Below, piece by piece: positions 41,343 through 51,129 of a stretch of DNA of 64,000 nucleotides. The number at the start of each line of letters is the position of its first letter. The stretch's first letter is position 1. The DNA comes from Onishia taeanensis (GTDB taxonomy: Bacteria > Pseudomonadota > Gammaproteobacteria > Pseudomonadales > Halomonadaceae): positions 124,001 to 188,000 of the forward strand of contig NZ_QLSX01000004.1 of the NCBI RefSeq assembly GCF_003268885.1, in the 5' to 3' direction. The notes under the pieces are model-generated. The model was not told the DNA's origin. It saw only the letters and a list, made by a program, of their open reading frames with translations, and searched no databases. Position numbers and translations under genes: made by a program.

Positions 41343-42197
41343 GTGACACGCGACAAGCTGTTTGCCCTGATCCAGTATCCCCTGCCCCACCACCTGATCT
41401 CTCGGACGGTGGGCTGGTTTGCCGAGACTCGCCTGAGCTGGCTGAAGAATGCCCTGATCCGCGCCTTCATCAAGCGCTTCAAGGTCGACATGGACGAGGC
41501 GGCCGAGCCGGACCCGACCGCCTACGCTTGCTTCAACGACTTCTTCACCCGCGCACTGCGCAAGGGAGCACGCCCCGTCGCCGAAGGACTGGTCTCGCCC
41601 GCCGACGGCACCCTGTCACAGTTCGGACGCACCCATCATGGCACCCAGATCCAGGCCAAGAGTCAGGCCTACTCGCTGACCAGCCTGCTGGGCGGCGACA
41701 CGCACCGGGCCGCACCCTTCCGTCAGGGCAGCTTCGCCACCGTCTACCTGTCGCCCAGCGACTACCATCGCGTGCACATGCCGCTGACCGGCACCCTCAA
41801 GGAGATGGTCTATGTGCCGGGGCGTATTTTCTCGGTCAATCAGGCCACCGCCGATCATGTGCCGGGACTGTTCGCCCGCAACGAACGGCTGGTGTGCATC
41901 TTCGATACCGAAGAGGGGCCGCTGGCCATGGTGCTGGTGGGTGCCATGATCGTCGCCGCCATCGAGACGGTATGGGCCGGCCAGATTACTCCGCTGAGTG
42001 ACCAGGTGCAGAGCATTCGCTTCGATGAACCGATCACCCTGGAAAAAGGCGCCGAGATGGGACGCTTCAAGCTAGGCTCGACGGTCGTGATGTGCTTTGG
42101 CCACGAGGCCAGCTTTGATGCCGCCGAGCTCGATGCCAGCGTGCGCATGGGCGAACGCCTCGGCGAGATTCCCCATCACGCGCCTCAGACATCCTGA
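41343..42197 (+). CDS. psd: Phosphatidylserine decarboxylase proenzyme
   Basis: 284 residues, GTG start. It makes phosphatidylethanolamine at the inner membrane. [38 protein letters not shown] and the self-cleavage motif KLGSTVV are present; cleavage between Gly and Ser creates the pyruvoyl group. The usual end of the rsgA-psd pair, here with a rhodanese gene inserted. Confidence 0.97.
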   Translation: MTRDKLFALIQYPLPHHLISRTVGWFAETRLSWLKNALIRAFIKRFKVDMDEAAEPDPTAYACFNDFFTRALRKGARPVAEGLVSPADGTLSQFGRTHHGTQIQAKSQAYSLTSLLGGDTHRAAPFRQGSFATVYLSPSDYHRVHMPLTGTLKEMVYVPGRIFSVNQATADHVPGLFARNERLVCIFDTEEGPLAMVLVGAMIVAAIETVWAGQITPLSDQVQSIRFDEPITLEKGAEMGRFKLGSTVVMCFGHEASFDAAELDASVRMGERLGEIPHHAPQTS

Positions 42198-42255
42198 AGG
42201 CGCGTCCCGAGTAGACCGCCGGCAGCGCCCCGGCAAACGGTGATGAACCATCAAA

Positions 42256-42298
42256 AACGCCCCCGCAGATTCGGTATGGCCGAACCGGCGGGGGCGTT
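42256..42298. terminator. Bidirectional terminator between psd and the dehydrogenase operon
   Basis: AACGCCCCCGC (42256-42266) pairs with GCGGGGGCGTT (42288-42298); the loop itself pairs (ATTCGG with CCGAA). A-run upstream and T-rich downstream serve both directions. Confidence 0.85.
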
Positions 42299-42337
42299 GT
42301 CGTATCAGCCGCTATCGTCGTGGCGAGGGCCAGGCGC

Positions 42338-43633
42338 CTAGTGCTCTGCCTCACGCAACTCAGCGATCCGCTCAGCCGACGGCGCCTCGGCATCCGGATA
42401 ACCGAACTGCTCTACCAGGTACGCCATCAGGCTTGCCGCCTCATCATTGCTGATGTCCTGATCCAGCGCCGGCATCAGCAATTCACCGTCGTTGGTCTCG
42501 CGCTGGATGCCGTGCAGGACCACCTGGGTCAGGTTGCCCAGATGCGTACTACCCATGACGCTGTTGTTGATCAGCGGCGGATAATGCCCATCCTGGGACC
42601 CCTGCCCAGACGCCCCGTGACAGCTTGCGCAGGCCCCCAGGTAGAGCCGCGCCCCCTGGTCCTGCGGGGCATCCTCGGTAAGATCAACACCGCGCAGCCT
42701 GGCGACGTCATCGGCCGGCTGCCCCTGCGTAAAGCGACTCGGCCCCGCCTCGCTGACCGCCGGCACTGACTTGAGGTAGGTCGCGATGGCCTGCAAATCG
42801 TCGCGCTTCAGGAACCGCAGGCTGTGCTCGATCGCTTCCCCCATCGGCCCGGCCGCCTGGGCTTTACCGGGCACACTGCCAGACTCGAGATAGGTGACCA
42901 GTTGCTCGTCGCTCCAGTCACCCACCCCGTGGTCCTCGTCGCTGGTGATGTTGAAGGCATACCAGCCATCCAGCTCAGCGCCGGCGAGATAGTCCTCATC
43001 CCCGGCCTCATATCCTTTCTCCTGGAAGGCGATACCGCGCGGGGTATGGCAGGTGCCGCAGTGCCCCAGCCCCTCGACCAGATAGGCCCCGCGGTTCCAC
43101 TCATCGCTCTGCGAGGCATCCGGCGTGAAGCCGACCTCGTCCGGAGCAAACACCCAGGCCCAGATGTTCAGCGGCCAGCGCATGTTCAGCGGCCAAGAGA
43201 TGTCGCTGTCACGATTCTCTTTCGCCACCGGCTCGACGCCATGCTGGAAATAGGCATACAGCGCCTCGACATCCTCATCGGTGAGGGTCGAAAAGGACGG
43301 ATAGGGCATGGCCGGATACAGCTGATGCCCGTCCCTTGCCTCGCCGTTACGCAGGGCGTTGGCGAAGTCTTCGACCGTATAGCGGCCGATGCCGGTCTCT
43401 TTGTCCGGCGTGATGTTGGTCGAATAGATGGTGCCGACCGGGGTCGACATCGGCAGGCCACCCGCGAAAGGCTCGCCCTCTGGGGCCGTGTGGCAGGCCG
43501 TGCAGTCACCGGCCTTGGCAAGATAGGCGCCTTTTTCGACCTGAGCGTCATCGACCGGCTGCTGGGCGTAAGCCGTCGTTGCCGCCAGTGCCAGGGTTGG
43601 CAGGACGGAGCTCCATTTAGCAAAGCGCGTCAT
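42338..43633 (-). CDS. Triheme cytochrome c subunit of a membrane-bound sugar/polyol dehydrogenase
   Basis: 431 residues. Signal peptide ~23 residues (..TTAYA), then three c-type heme sites: CTACH near residue 44, CGTCH near 190 and CASCH near 335. The arrangement is that of the cytochrome subunit of gluconate, fructose or sorbitol dehydrogenases, which passes electrons to ubiquinone. Its gene overlaps none but follows the flavoprotein gene by 1 bp. Confidence 0.92.
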   Translation of the reverse strand: MTRFAKWSSVLPTLALAATTAYAQQPVDDAQVEKGAYLAKAGDCTACHTAPEGEPFAGGLPMSTPVGTIYSTNITPDKETGIGRYTVEDFANALRNGEARDGHQLYPAMPYPSFSTLTDEDVEALYAYFQHGVEPVAKENRDSDISWPLNMRWPLNIWAWVFAPDEVGFTPDASQSDEWNRGAYLVEGLGHCGTCHTPRGIAFQEKGYEAGDEDYLAGAELDGWYAFNITSDEDHGVGDWSDEQLVTYLESGSVPGKAQAAGPMGEAIEHSLRFLKRDDLQAIATYLKSVPAVSEAGPSRFTQGQPADDVARLRGVDLTEDAPQDQGARLYLGACASCHGASGQGSQDGHYPPLINNSVMGSTHLGNLTQVVLHGIQRETNDGELLMPALDQDISNDEAASLMAYLVEQFGYPDAEAPSAERIAELREAEH

Positions 43634-43634
43634 G

Positions 43635-45236
43635 TCATACCTCCCCTTGCAGACGGTCGGCGATGCGCAGAGCCAGCGCGGCGATGGTCAGGGTGCAGTT
43701 CACCGAGCCCACCGTCGGCATGGTGCCGCTGCTGGCGATCGACAGGTTCTCGTGATCGTGGCAACGGCAGTCACCGTCGACCACCGAATCCGTGGGGTCG
43801 TCACCCATCAGCACGGTGCCGCAGATGTGCTGGTTGTTCGAATAGTCGTCGCGAAACTGCACATCGGTGCCACCCATTAGTTCGGCAATGCGGGCGTACT
43901 GCTCGCGGGTATGCGCCGCGCTGCGCTTCACGTAATCATCGATGGCGTAGTGGAATTCCGGCTTGGGAATACCCAACGCATCCTTCTCGCTGCTCGGCAC
44001 AATGCGATTTTCGGGATGCGGCAGCAATTCATGAAAGCTGTCGAACTGCACGTAGCGCGAGGCCCGGTCGCGAATCTCCTGGTCCAGTTCCGGCCCCAGA
44101 CGCAGGGTATCCTCGGCGAGGATCTCGTTGGTCATCGGCGTCGTGCGCGAGATGTTCGACATATGCAGTTTCTTGGCGGCGAAGTCACTGCGGAAATCGC
44201 CGTCGCGCCAGCTGACGATCGAGGTCATTTCCTGGGGCCCCCGGCCGGCCCACAGCTTCTCGTTGGCGAAGAAACGCACCCCAGTTCCCGGATGGTCCAT
44301 CAGGTTGCGGCCGACCATGCCGGAAGAATTGCCGATGCCATCCGGGTAGGCCGCGCTGGTCGAGATCAGCATCAGCTTGGGAATCTCGATGCCGTTGGCG
44401 GCCAGCACGAACTCGCGCCCTTCTACGCGGTGCTCGTCGCCCTGCGGGTCCTTGTAATGCACCGCTGTGATGCGGCCGTTATCGCCCGCCTCGATACGAT
44501 GCACCACCGCCTGATCGATCAACTGGGCCCCGGCACGCTCGGCCTTTTCGACGTGGAAGATGCCGTTGTACATGGCTCCGATCGGACAGATGGGCATGCA
44601 GTTGTTGTTGCCACAGCAGGTCGGCCTGCCGTCGTAGGGTCGGCTGTTGCGCGCCACCGGCTCGGTGACCATGTTAAAGCCATTGCCATTGAGCACTTCG
44701 GAAACCCGCTGATCGTTGTAGGACAGCGGCAGCGGTTCCATCGGGTAAGGAGCGCTGCGCGGCGAGCCCAGATCAATATCGTTGGGCCCCCAGACACCCA
44801 GCGCTTCCTCAGCGCGCTGGTAATAGGGTTCCAGGGTGGCGTAGTCGATTGGCCAGTCGCGGCCCACGCCATACAGGCTCTTGAGCTTCAGGTCGCTTGG
44901 TAAAAAGCGCCAGGCCGCCGCAGCCCAGTGCCAGGTCGTACCGCCGACAGCGCGGATGTACTGAGCGTCGTAGGCCTGCTCGCCCTTCTGCACCAGGTAG
45001 CCGTTATCGGGGCTCGCCATCGGATGCGGCGCATAATCACTGGACGGATACGGCGCCATGAAGTCCATCTTGTTGGGCTGGTTGCGAAAGCGCTCGACGA
45101 TCTGCCAGCGCGGCATGCGCGGCCCCGCCTCGAGCATGATCACTGATTTGCCGGCCTCGGCCATGCGGTGGGCAATCAGCGCTCCGGCCACGCCAGAACC
45201 GATCACGACGACATCGGCGGATGCTGTTTCAGCCAT
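43635..45236 (-). CDS. GMC-family FAD dehydrogenase, catalytic subunit
   Basis: 533 residues. FAD site VVVIGSGVAGALIAHRMAEAG, the GMC C-terminal region (QHICGTVLMGDDP, then SGTMPTVGSVNCTLTIAALA). PTCCGNNNCMPICPIGA matches the Cys-rich insert that carries a 3Fe-4S cluster in FAD glucose and fructose dehydrogenases. With the triheme cytochrome and the Tat-signal small subunit it forms a periplasmic, quinone-linked dehydrogenase. Likely substrates are gluconate, glucose, fructose or sorbitol; I cannot choose. Confidence 0.92.
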   Translation of the reverse strand: MAETASADVVVIGSGVAGALIAHRMAEAGKSVIMLEAGPRMPRWQIVERFRNQPNKMDFMAPYPSSDYAPHPMASPDNGYLVQKGEQAYDAQYIRAVGGTTWHWAAAAWRFLPSDLKLKSLYGVGRDWPIDYATLEPYYQRAEEALGVWGPNDIDLGSPRSAPYPMEPLPLSYNDQRVSEVLNGNGFNMVTEPVARNSRPYDGRPTCCGNNNCMPICPIGAMYNGIFHVEKAERAGAQLIDQAVVHRIEAGDNGRITAVHYKDPQGDEHRVEGREFVLAANGIEIPKLMLISTSAAYPDGIGNSSGMVGRNLMDHPGTGVRFFANEKLWAGRGPQEMTSIVSWRDGDFRSDFAAKKLHMSNISRTTPMTNEILAEDTLRLGPELDQEIRDRASRYVQFDSFHELLPHPENRIVPSSEKDALGIPKPEFHYAIDDYVKRSAAHTREQYARIAELMGGTDVQFRDDYSNNQHICGTVLMGDDPTDSVVDGDCRCHDHENLSIASSGTMPTVGSVNCTLTIAALALRIADRLQGEV

Positions 45237-45238
45237 GC

Positions 45239-45799
45239 TCAGGCTCCCTGCTTGGTGGTGGTCGATATGGCGGTCGGATCGGCAGCCGGCGGCTCCTCGG
45301 CCCAATAACCCGGCCGATTCGGGCAGTAACTGCGAATCACCAACACATCGGAGACGGCATCAAACATCAGCGACTGCTGGTAGGTGACCAATTCGGCCTT
45401 CGGCATCTTGCCGACCACGCCCGTGTACCACGCCGACAGCAAACGATTGGCCACGCTGCGATGCGCCGTTGTCAGGCTGACCGTGTCTGCCTGAAAGGCC
45501 TCATCCAGGTAAGCGAGATCGTCATCGAGTGTGACCCAGTGACGCGACAGCACCTCGAAGAGCCGTTTGCCCTGCTCTTCATCGAGACCAGCTCGCGTGG
45601 TCAGTTGGCGCGACAAGCGCATGAAACGTTCAAAGGGGGCATCCGCCTCATTCCCCTGCTGAGCCAGCGCCAGGCCGGGCATCAAGGGAATGGCGCCGAC
45701 GCCCAGGGAATGCTTGAGCAGGCTACGGCGACTTAGCGCGAGCCGCGATGCGGGGCCGTCGCTCGAGGCAAGCGGCATATCGCCAGACGAGGTCGTCAT
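45239..45799 (-). CDS. Small (Tat-signal) subunit of the FAD dehydrogenase
   Basis: 186 residues. LSRRSLLKHSLGVGAIP is a twin-arginine signal, expected because the small subunit carries the folded flavoprotein across the membrane. The rest (FMRLSRQLTTRAGLDEEQGKRL, LLSAWYTGVVG) fits the sorbitol/fructose dehydrogenase small-subunit family. Start at 45799 after GAGGACGAC. First gene of the operon. Confidence 0.87.
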   Translation of the reverse strand: MTTSSGDMPLASSDGPASRLALSRRSLLKHSLGVGAIPLMPGLALAQQGNEADAPFERFMRLSRQLTTRAGLDEEQGKRLFEVLSRHWVTLDDDLAYLDEAFQADTVSLTTAHRSVANRLLSAWYTGVVGKMPKAELVTYQQSLMFDAVSDVLVIRSYCPNRPGYWAEEPPAADPTAISTTTKQGA

Positions 45800-45870
45800 C
45801 CTGTCGTCCTCTATAAGATGCGGTGGGGAGTACGCGCCGGGTTGACGCATTCAAATAAGGTAGAATTAGT

Positions 45871-45880
45871 TAGCATGCTA
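45871..45880. promoter_or_regulatory. Palindrome upstream of the dehydrogenase operon
   Basis: TAGCATGCTA is a perfect palindrome about 72 bp before the first gene, within a local A/T-rich patch, flanked by GGTAG and CTACC arms. Candidate operator; no clear -35/-10 pair identified. Confidence 0.25.
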
Positions 45881-46070
45881 TCAGGAGCTACCAGGAACTT
45901 CCATTATCCCGAGCTGCCCGGGCGTCGCTTGCGGTCCAGGGTAAGCCAACCGGTTCCCTATACTGCCCCCCTTACCCCTCTGCCATGATCACTTTAATAA
46001 CCTTTAGGCAAAATATCCTCTCTGAATCAGGTGACCTACCCGTTACATTGGTTACCGGTAACATCGGCCT

Positions 46071-47045
46071 TCATGCTCGCGGGGTGGCGAAGGCCATCAC
46101 CTCGGCGACGCTACCCTTGCCAAGCGCCAGTTGAAGCAGCCGGTCGAGACCCAGAGCCACTCCACTGCCCGAGGGCATGCCTGAGCGAAGCGCCGCCAGC
46201 AGACGCTCGTCAACATCCACTTCTGGCTTGCCAAGCGCCCGGCGGGCGATATTGTCCTCGAGGAAACGTGCCTGTTGTTCGCAGGCGTCGGTCAGCTCGT
46301 CATATCCGTTGGCGAGTTCCAGCCCATCGAGATAGACCTCGAAACGCGAGGCCACCCAGGCGCCGTCCTCCGGGTCCTGGTGGCGCCTGGCCAGCGCGGC
46401 CTGGCTGGCCGGGTAGTCGACCACCACGTCCGGCCCTTCGCGGCCAAGGGTCGGCTCGATGGCAAGGCTCATCAGCAGATCCAGGCAGTCATCTCTCTGC
46501 GCATCGGCCATGTCGAGCCCGCCTTGCGTACTGGCCAGACTGCGCAGTGCATCGAGGTCTTCCGTGAAGGGGTCGATGGCGAGGCCTTCGCGGAAGAGAT
46601 CGCGGTAGCGGTACCGGCGCTGCGGGCCGGGATTATGGGGCAACACGTCGCGAATCAGAGCATCGGTCTCGTCGATCAAAGCGGCAAGTGTGAAGCCCGG
46701 GCGATACCACTCGAGCATGGTAAATTCGAGGTTGTGGCGCGTGCCCACCTCGCCGTCGCGAAAGCTGCGGGCGAGCTGGAAGATGGGCCCGCTGCCGGCC
46801 GCCAACAAGCGTTTCATGTGGAATTCCGGCGAAGTCTGCAACCACAGTCGCTCTCGGCCTGAGGGCGTCGTCGCCTCGCAGGACAGGGAGTCGAGATGCA
46901 CATCGGTGCTGCCGCCATGACCGAGCACCGGCGTGTCGATCTCGAGCACGTCGCGTGCCGCGAAGAAGGCTCGCACCTTACCAAGCAGCCGGGCACGCTC
47001 GCGCAGGGTCGCGATCTCGGCCGAGGGGCGCCAATCGGTTGCCAT
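46071..47045 (-). CDS. epmA: EF-P lysyltransferase EpmA
   Basis: 324 residues, a shortened lysyl-tRNA synthetase core without the anticodon-binding domain. Motif 2 SPEFHMKRLLAAGSGPIFQLARSFRDGE, HNLEFTMLEWYRPG and motif 3 SGVALGLDRLLQLALG are clear. It attaches beta-lysine to Lys34 of EF-P. The efp gene is directly upstream, and epmB is nearby. Confidence 0.97.
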   Translation of the reverse strand: MATDWRPSAEIATLRERARLLGKVRAFFAARDVLEIDTPVLGHGGSTDVHLDSLSCEATTPSGRERLWLQTSPEFHMKRLLAAGSGPIFQLARSFRDGEVGTRHNLEFTMLEWYRPGFTLAALIDETDALIRDVLPHNPGPQRRYRYRDLFREGLAIDPFTEDLDALRSLASTQGGLDMADAQRDDCLDLLMSLAIEPTLGREGPDVVVDYPASQAALARRHQDPEDGAWVASRFEVYLDGLELANGYDELTDACEQQARFLEDNIARRALGKPEVDVDERLLAALRSGMPSGSGVALGLDRLLQLALGKGSVAEVMAFATPRA

Positions 47046-47110
47046 AAAACTCTCCTAAAACGGTACTCAAGCTGAGCTCCACTTCTACTCAACTTCTGCT
47101 CGGAAAACAC

Positions 47111-47139
47111 GAAGGCCACGCCGTATCGGCGTGGCCTTC
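47111..47139 (-). terminator. Hairpin between efp and epmA
   Basis: GAAGGCCACGCCG (47111-47123) pairs perfectly with CGGCGTGGCCTTC (47127-47139). On the - strand GTGTTTTCC follows the stem. It probably reduces read-through from the strongly expressed efp into epmA. Confidence 0.75.
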
Positions 47140-47157
47140 ATGGAGCTTAATCCATAA

Positions 47158-47199
47158 GTCTGAATAAGCAGTCCTAAATAAACAGGTCTGAATAAACAG
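47158..47199. repeat. Short tandem repeat after efp
   Basis: Three imperfect copies of GTCTGAATAAACAG (13-15 bp) lie just downstream of the efp stop, before the hairpin at 47111. A/T-rich compared with the neighbourhood. No function evident. Confidence 0.6.
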
Positions 47200-47217
47200 G
47201 GTGGATTCGCGACCGGC

Positions 47218-47784
47218 TCAGGCGCGGGAGACGTAGTCGCCGGAGCGCGTATCGATCTTGAGCACCTCGCCCTCATTGATGAACAGCGGCACGCGCACCA
47301 CGGCGCCGGAGGACAGCGTCGCCGGCTTGGAGCCGCCCTGCGCAGTGTCGCCCTTGAGGCCGGGGTCGGTCTCGGTGACTTCAAGCTCGATGAAATTCGG
47401 CGCGGTGACGGTGATGGCGTTGTCGTTCCACAACGTCACGGTGTAGGGCACCTGCTCCTTGAGCCACTTCTCGGTCTCGGCCAGGGCGCGCTTCTCGACC
47501 GCGTACTGCTCGAAGGAGCCATCGGTCTTCATGAAGTACCACATGTCGCCGTCGGAATAGAGGTATTCCATTTCCAGCTCGAGGACGTCAGCGGCTTCAA
47601 GGGAATCGCCAGACTTGAAGGTGCGCTCCCAGACACGACCGGTCATCAGGTTGCGTAGTTTGACCCGGTTGAAGGCCTGGCCCTTGCCCGGCTTGACGAA
47701 GTCGTTCTCAACGATCGCGCAGGGGTCGCCATCGAGCATCACCTTCAGACCGCCCTTGAATTCGTTGGTAGAATAGCTCGCCAT
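47218..47784 (-). CDS. efp: Elongation factor P
   Basis: 188 residues, three OB-like domains. It helps ribosomes make Pro-Pro bonds. The modified loop is [10 protein letters not shown], with Lys34 as the target for beta-lysylation by EpmA/EpmB, in agreement with both genes being here. Ends SGDYVSRA. Confidence 0.98.
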   Translation of the reverse strand: MASYSTNEFKGGLKVMLDGDPCAIVENDFVKPGKGQAFNRVKLRNLMTGRVWERTFKSGDSLEAADVLELEMEYLYSDGDMWYFMKTDGSFEQYAVEKRALAETEKWLKEQVPYTVTLWNDNAITVTAPNFIELEVTETDPGLKGDTAQGGSKPATLSSGAVVRVPLFINEGEVLKIDTRSGDYVSRA

Positions 47785-47884
47785 GATTCCTCACCGATAA
47801 TTGTTGGTCACGCCGGCCATTTGCCGGACGTGAATCGAAAATGTGACGCGGGCCCAAGCCCTCGCCCTCTGATAGTGTGTGCGC

Positions 47885-48928
47885 ATGATAACCCGAAGCC
47901 CTGCCAATGTGCAGATTGCAAGCGACCTTGCCTCGTCGTCCCCTACATCCACCTCGCCGGCCTGGCAGCGTCAGCTGGCTGACGTGGTCCGCGACCCCGC
48001 CGAACTGTGCCGCCGCCTGGGGCTTGGCGACGAGGCCCTGCCCGGTGCGCGAGACGGCCATGCCCTGTTCGAGGTGCGCGTACCCGAGGCCTACCTCTCC
48101 CGCATCCGCCCGGGCGACCCGGACGATCCGCTGCTGCGCCAGGTACTGCCGCTGGTCGCCGAAACCGATGCCGTAGACGGCTTCATCGCCGACCCGCTCG
48201 AGGAAGCCGACCACACCCCGCGCCGGGGGCTGATTCACAAGTACGCCGGCCGTGTGCTTCTGATCGCGAGCCCGACCTGTGCCATCAACTGCCGCTACTG
48301 TTTCCGCCGCCACTTCCCCTATCAGGAGAACTCGCCCTCCAGGGCCCAGTGGCAGGCAACCCTCGATTACCTGCGCGAGGATGCCTCGATTCATGAGGTG
48401 ATTCTCTCCGGCGGCGATCCGCTGGCGGCGAGTGATCGCCAGCTCGCCTGGCTGGTCGCACGCCTCGAGGAGATTCCTCACCTCAAGCGGCTGCGCATCC
48501 ACACGCGGCTGCCGGTGGTGATTCCAGCCCGCATCGACGAAGCACTGCTCGACTGGCTGGGCAGCACGCGACTGCAGAAGGTGGTGGTGCTGCACGCCAA
48601 CCATGCCCAGGAAATCGACGAGCACGTGGCGGCGGCCTGTAAGCGACTCACGGCGTCAGGCGTCACCCTGCTCAACCAGAGCGTGCTGCTGCGCGGCGTC
48701 AACGACAGCGTGGCGGCCCTGGCCGCACTTTCAGAGCGACTCTTCGAGACCGGGGTACTGCCCTACTACCTGCATGTGCTCGACCCGGTGAGCGGTGCCG
48801 CCCATTTCGACGTGGCCGATGAGGAAGCGCGCTCGCTGGTGGAGGCGCTGCGAGATCGGCTGCCCGGGTTCTTGATGCCGCGACTGGTGCGTGAAGTGCC
48901 CGGCGCCGCCAGCAAGACGCCGCTCTAG
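47885..48928 (+). CDS. epmB: EF-P beta-lysylation protein EpmB (lysine 2,3-aminomutase family)
   Basis: 347 residues. Radical SAM motif CAINCRYCFRRHFPY (CX3CX2C), HEVILSGGDPLAASD, RLRIHTRLPVVIPARI and LYYLHVLDPV-type YYLHVLDPVSGAAHF. It makes (R)-beta-lysine, the substrate of EpmA. ATG at 47885 is chosen; an in-frame GTG lies two codons upstream. Divergent from efp with a 100-bp shared promoter region. Confidence 0.95.
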   Translation: MITRSPANVQIASDLASSSPTSTSPAWQRQLADVVRDPAELCRRLGLGDEALPGARDGHALFEVRVPEAYLSRIRPGDPDDPLLRQVLPLVAETDAVDGFIADPLEEADHTPRRGLIHKYAGRVLLIASPTCAINCRYCFRRHFPYQENSPSRAQWQATLDYLREDASIHEVILSGGDPLAASDRQLAWLVARLEEIPHLKRLRIHTRLPVVIPARIDEALLDWLGSTRLQKVVVLHANHAQEIDEHVAAACKRLTASGVTLLNQSVLLRGVNDSVAALAALSERLFETGVLPYYLHVLDPVSGAAHFDVADEEARSLVEALRDRLPGFLMPRLVREVPGAASKTPL

Positions 48929-49000
48929 CGATTCAAGGCAGATTCACCAGGCATCACGGCGCCAAGCCTCTGCTCGACCAGCTTCAGCCGCCCAACGAAA

Positions 49001-49030
49001 CGCCCCCGCGACCATTCGGTCGCGGGGGCG
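49001..49030. terminator. Bidirectional terminator between epmB and leuA
   Basis: CGCCCCCGCGACC (49001-49013) pairs perfectly with GGTCGCGGGGGCG (49018-49030) between two convergent genes. Confidence 0.85.
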
Positions 49031-49063
49031 CTGGTTTGCCATCACATTATCGCGTCATACCGA

Positions 49064-50779
49064 TCACTTCGCCGCCGCCAGGCTGTCCGCCGTGACGTTG
49101 GCCGCTACCGGCTCGTCGGCCAGGTGGCGGTTGAGTGCGCCGATCACACCCTTCATGGACGCGGCGGTGATGCTCTCGTCAATCCCCACGCCGAAGATCG
49201 CCTTCTCGCCGACACGCACCTCGACGTAAGCAATGGCCTCGGCATCGGCGCCCTGCCCGCGGGAATGCTCGTGATAGTCAATGATCTCGGCATCCACACC
49301 GTGAGCCACCAGCGCCTTGATGAAGGCGGCCAAGGGCCCGTTGCCTTCACCGCGGATAGTCTCGCGCTCGCCCTTGTGCTCGATCAGCGCCTCGAGGTGT
49401 ACCCGCGGGCTGTCCGGTTCTGAAGACAGACGATGGTTGATCAGACCATAGGGGGCGGCCTTGTCCAGGTATTCGTCGCTGAAGGCCTGGTAGATCATTT
49501 TTGAGGTGATTTCGCGGCCGGTACGATCGGCCACTTCCTGCACGACCTGACTGAATTCGATGGACAGGCGGCGCGGCAGCTCGATGCCGTGCTCCTGCTC
49601 GAGCAGGTAAGAGATACCGCCCTTGCCTGACTGGCTGTTGACGCGGATCACTGCCTCGTAGCTGCGGCCAACGTCCATCGGATCGATCGGCAGATAAGGC
49701 ACTTCCCATACCGCATCCGGGTTATCGCGGCGCGCGTTCATGCCCTTCTTGATGGCATCCTGGTGAGAGCCTGAGAAGGCCGTGAACACCAGATCGCCGA
49801 CATAGGGGTGACGCGGGTGAACCGGCAACTGGTTGCAGTGCTCGACCTCACGCATGATCGGGGTGATGTTGGAGAAGTCGAGCGCCGGGTGCACGCCCTG
49901 GGTATAGAGATTCATGGCCAGGGTGACGATATCGACGTTACCGGTGCGCTCACCGTTGCCGAACAGGGTGCCCTCGACGCGATCGGCGCCGGCCATCACG
50001 GTCAATTCGGCGGCGGCCACGCCGGTGCCCCGGTCGTTGTGCGGGTGAACACTGACGATCAGGTGATCACGGTGGCTGATGTGACGGCAGAACCACTCGA
50101 CCTGATCGGCATAGTTGTTGGGGGTCGCGCACTCCACCGTCGCCGGCAGGTTAACGATCATCGGCTTCTCGGCCGTGGCGCCATAGGTCGCCATGACCTC
50201 GTCGACGATCTCGACCGCGAAATCCATCTCGGTGGTAGTAAAGAGCTCCGGCGAGTACTGGAAGGTCCAGTCGGTTTCCGGGGACTCTTCCATGCGCTGA
50301 CGAATCAGGGCAGTGGCATCGCAGGCGATCTTGATGCAATCGCTCTTGTCGACGTTGAATACCACGCGGCGAAATACCGGGTCAGTCGCGTTGTACACGT
50401 GCACGATGGCCTTCTTCGCGCCCTTCAAGGCCTCGAAGGTCCGGTCGATCAGATGCGGGCGCGCCTGGGTCAACACCTGGATGGTCACGTCATCCGGCAC
50501 CAGGTCGTCCTCGATCAGCTCGCGGGCGAAGTCGAAGTCGATCTGCGAGGCGGACGGGAAGCCGATCTCGATCTGCTTGAACCCCACCTGAACCAGCAGA
50601 TCGAAGAAACGCTTCTTGCGCTCGAGATCCATCGGATCGATCAGCGCCTGGTTGCCATCGCGAAGGTCAACGCTACACCACAGCGGCGGCGTCTCGATGC
50701 GCCGGCTGGGCCACTGGCGATCGGGCAGATCAACGGCAACGAAGGGGCGGTATTTACTGGACGGGTCGGCGAGCATCAT
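49064..50779 (-). CDS. leuA: 2-isopropylmalate synthase LeuA
   Basis: 571 residues, the long form of LeuA. It condenses acetyl-CoA with 2-oxoisovalerate, the first step of leucine synthesis. [47 protein letters not shown] and GERTGNVD mark the HMGL-like catalytic barrel; the last ~130 residues form the leucine-binding regulatory domain. Start at 50779 after CAGGAGTTCACGCC. Regulation probably acts in the 250-bp leader, which contains a leucine-rich peptide gene and a strong hairpin. Confidence 0.97.
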   Translation of the reverse strand: MMLADPSSKYRPFVAVDLPDRQWPSRRIETPPLWCSVDLRDGNQALIDPMDLERKKRFFDLLVQVGFKQIEIGFPSASQIDFDFARELIEDDLVPDDVTIQVLTQARPHLIDRTFEALKGAKKAIVHVYNATDPVFRRVVFNVDKSDCIKIACDATALIRQRMEESPETDWTFQYSPELFTTTEMDFAVEIVDEVMATYGATAEKPMIVNLPATVECATPNNYADQVEWFCRHISHRDHLIVSVHPHNDRGTGVAAAELTVMAGADRVEGTLFGNGERTGNVDIVTLAMNLYTQGVHPALDFSNITPIMREVEHCNQLPVHPRHPYVGDLVFTAFSGSHQDAIKKGMNARRDNPDAVWEVPYLPIDPMDVGRSYEAVIRVNSQSGKGGISYLLEQEHGIELPRRLSIEFSQVVQEVADRTGREITSKMIYQAFSDEYLDKAAPYGLINHRLSSEPDSPRVHLEALIEHKGERETIRGEGNGPLAAFIKALVAHGVDAEIIDYHEHSRGQGADAEAIAYVEVRVGEKAIFGVGIDESITAASMKGVIGALNRHLADEPVAANVTADSLAAAK

Positions 50780-50825
50780 GGCGTGAACTCCTGGCGCGGG
50801 GTGAGTGATGGCGTGCACATACGAC

Positions 50826-50859
50826 GACGCCCCGGCTGCTGAGGGCAGGCCGGGGCGTC
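50826..50859 (-). terminator. Strong leader hairpin upstream of leuA
   Basis: GACGCCCCGGC pairs perfectly with GCCGGGGCGTC around a 12-base loop, and outer CGAC/GTCG pairs can extend it. It lies about 50 bp before the leuA start and 175 bp after the leader peptide stop. A T-run is missing, so attenuator terminator versus other leader structure is open. Confidence 0.55.
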
Positions 50860-51033
50860 GGTCGCGGAAATATAGCGGTATACGAACACGCAGCGGTGGC
50901 TTCGAGGCATGAAAGCCCAAAAAGAAGCGACGGCGCATACGTTTGTAGACATGTGGCTGACTGACATCTTGCTACCTCAACGACCTGAACAACTTGGACT
51001 CTAAAATGCAACGCGAGGCGTCGCCCGGCGGGC

Positions 51034-51093
51034 TCAAAGGCCAGCTAGTAGTAGTCGTAGGTCTAGGCGGAGGTCAAAAGATGTCGTATTCAT
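51034..51093 (-). CDS. Leucine operon leader peptide (LeuL-like)
   Basis: The 20-codon frame encodes MNTTSFDLRLDLRLLLAGL and stop. Seven of the 19 residues are Leu, encoded CTC, CTA, CTA, CTA, CTA, CTA, CTT; CTA is rare in this GC-rich genome. It lies 255 bp upstream of leuA on the same strand. This is the classic make-up of a leucine-sensing leader peptide: ribosomes stall at the Leu codons when Leu-tRNA is scarce. A TTGACA hexamer (51124-51129) sits just upstream but no good -10 is seen, and its spacing would leave almost no 5' leader, so the promoter is uncertain. Confidence 0.8.
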   Translation of the reverse strand: MNTTSFDLRLDLRLLLAGL

Positions 51094-51129
51094 GTGCCCA
51101 AGCAAATCAGGCTGACGAGTGCTTGTCAA

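Noticed and set aside
37262-42300. tRNA gene near orn, as in E. coli
   Set aside because: I looked through the gaps around queG, orn and rsgA and saw no cloverleaf or TTCGA-type T-arm.
50780-50938. In-frame N-terminal extension of leuA ([11 protein letters not shown]...) or a second leader peptide there
   Set aside because: The extension runs through the leader hairpin and lacks a ribosome site; the overlapping frames have no run of one amino acid. The family start at 50779 has a good ribosome site.
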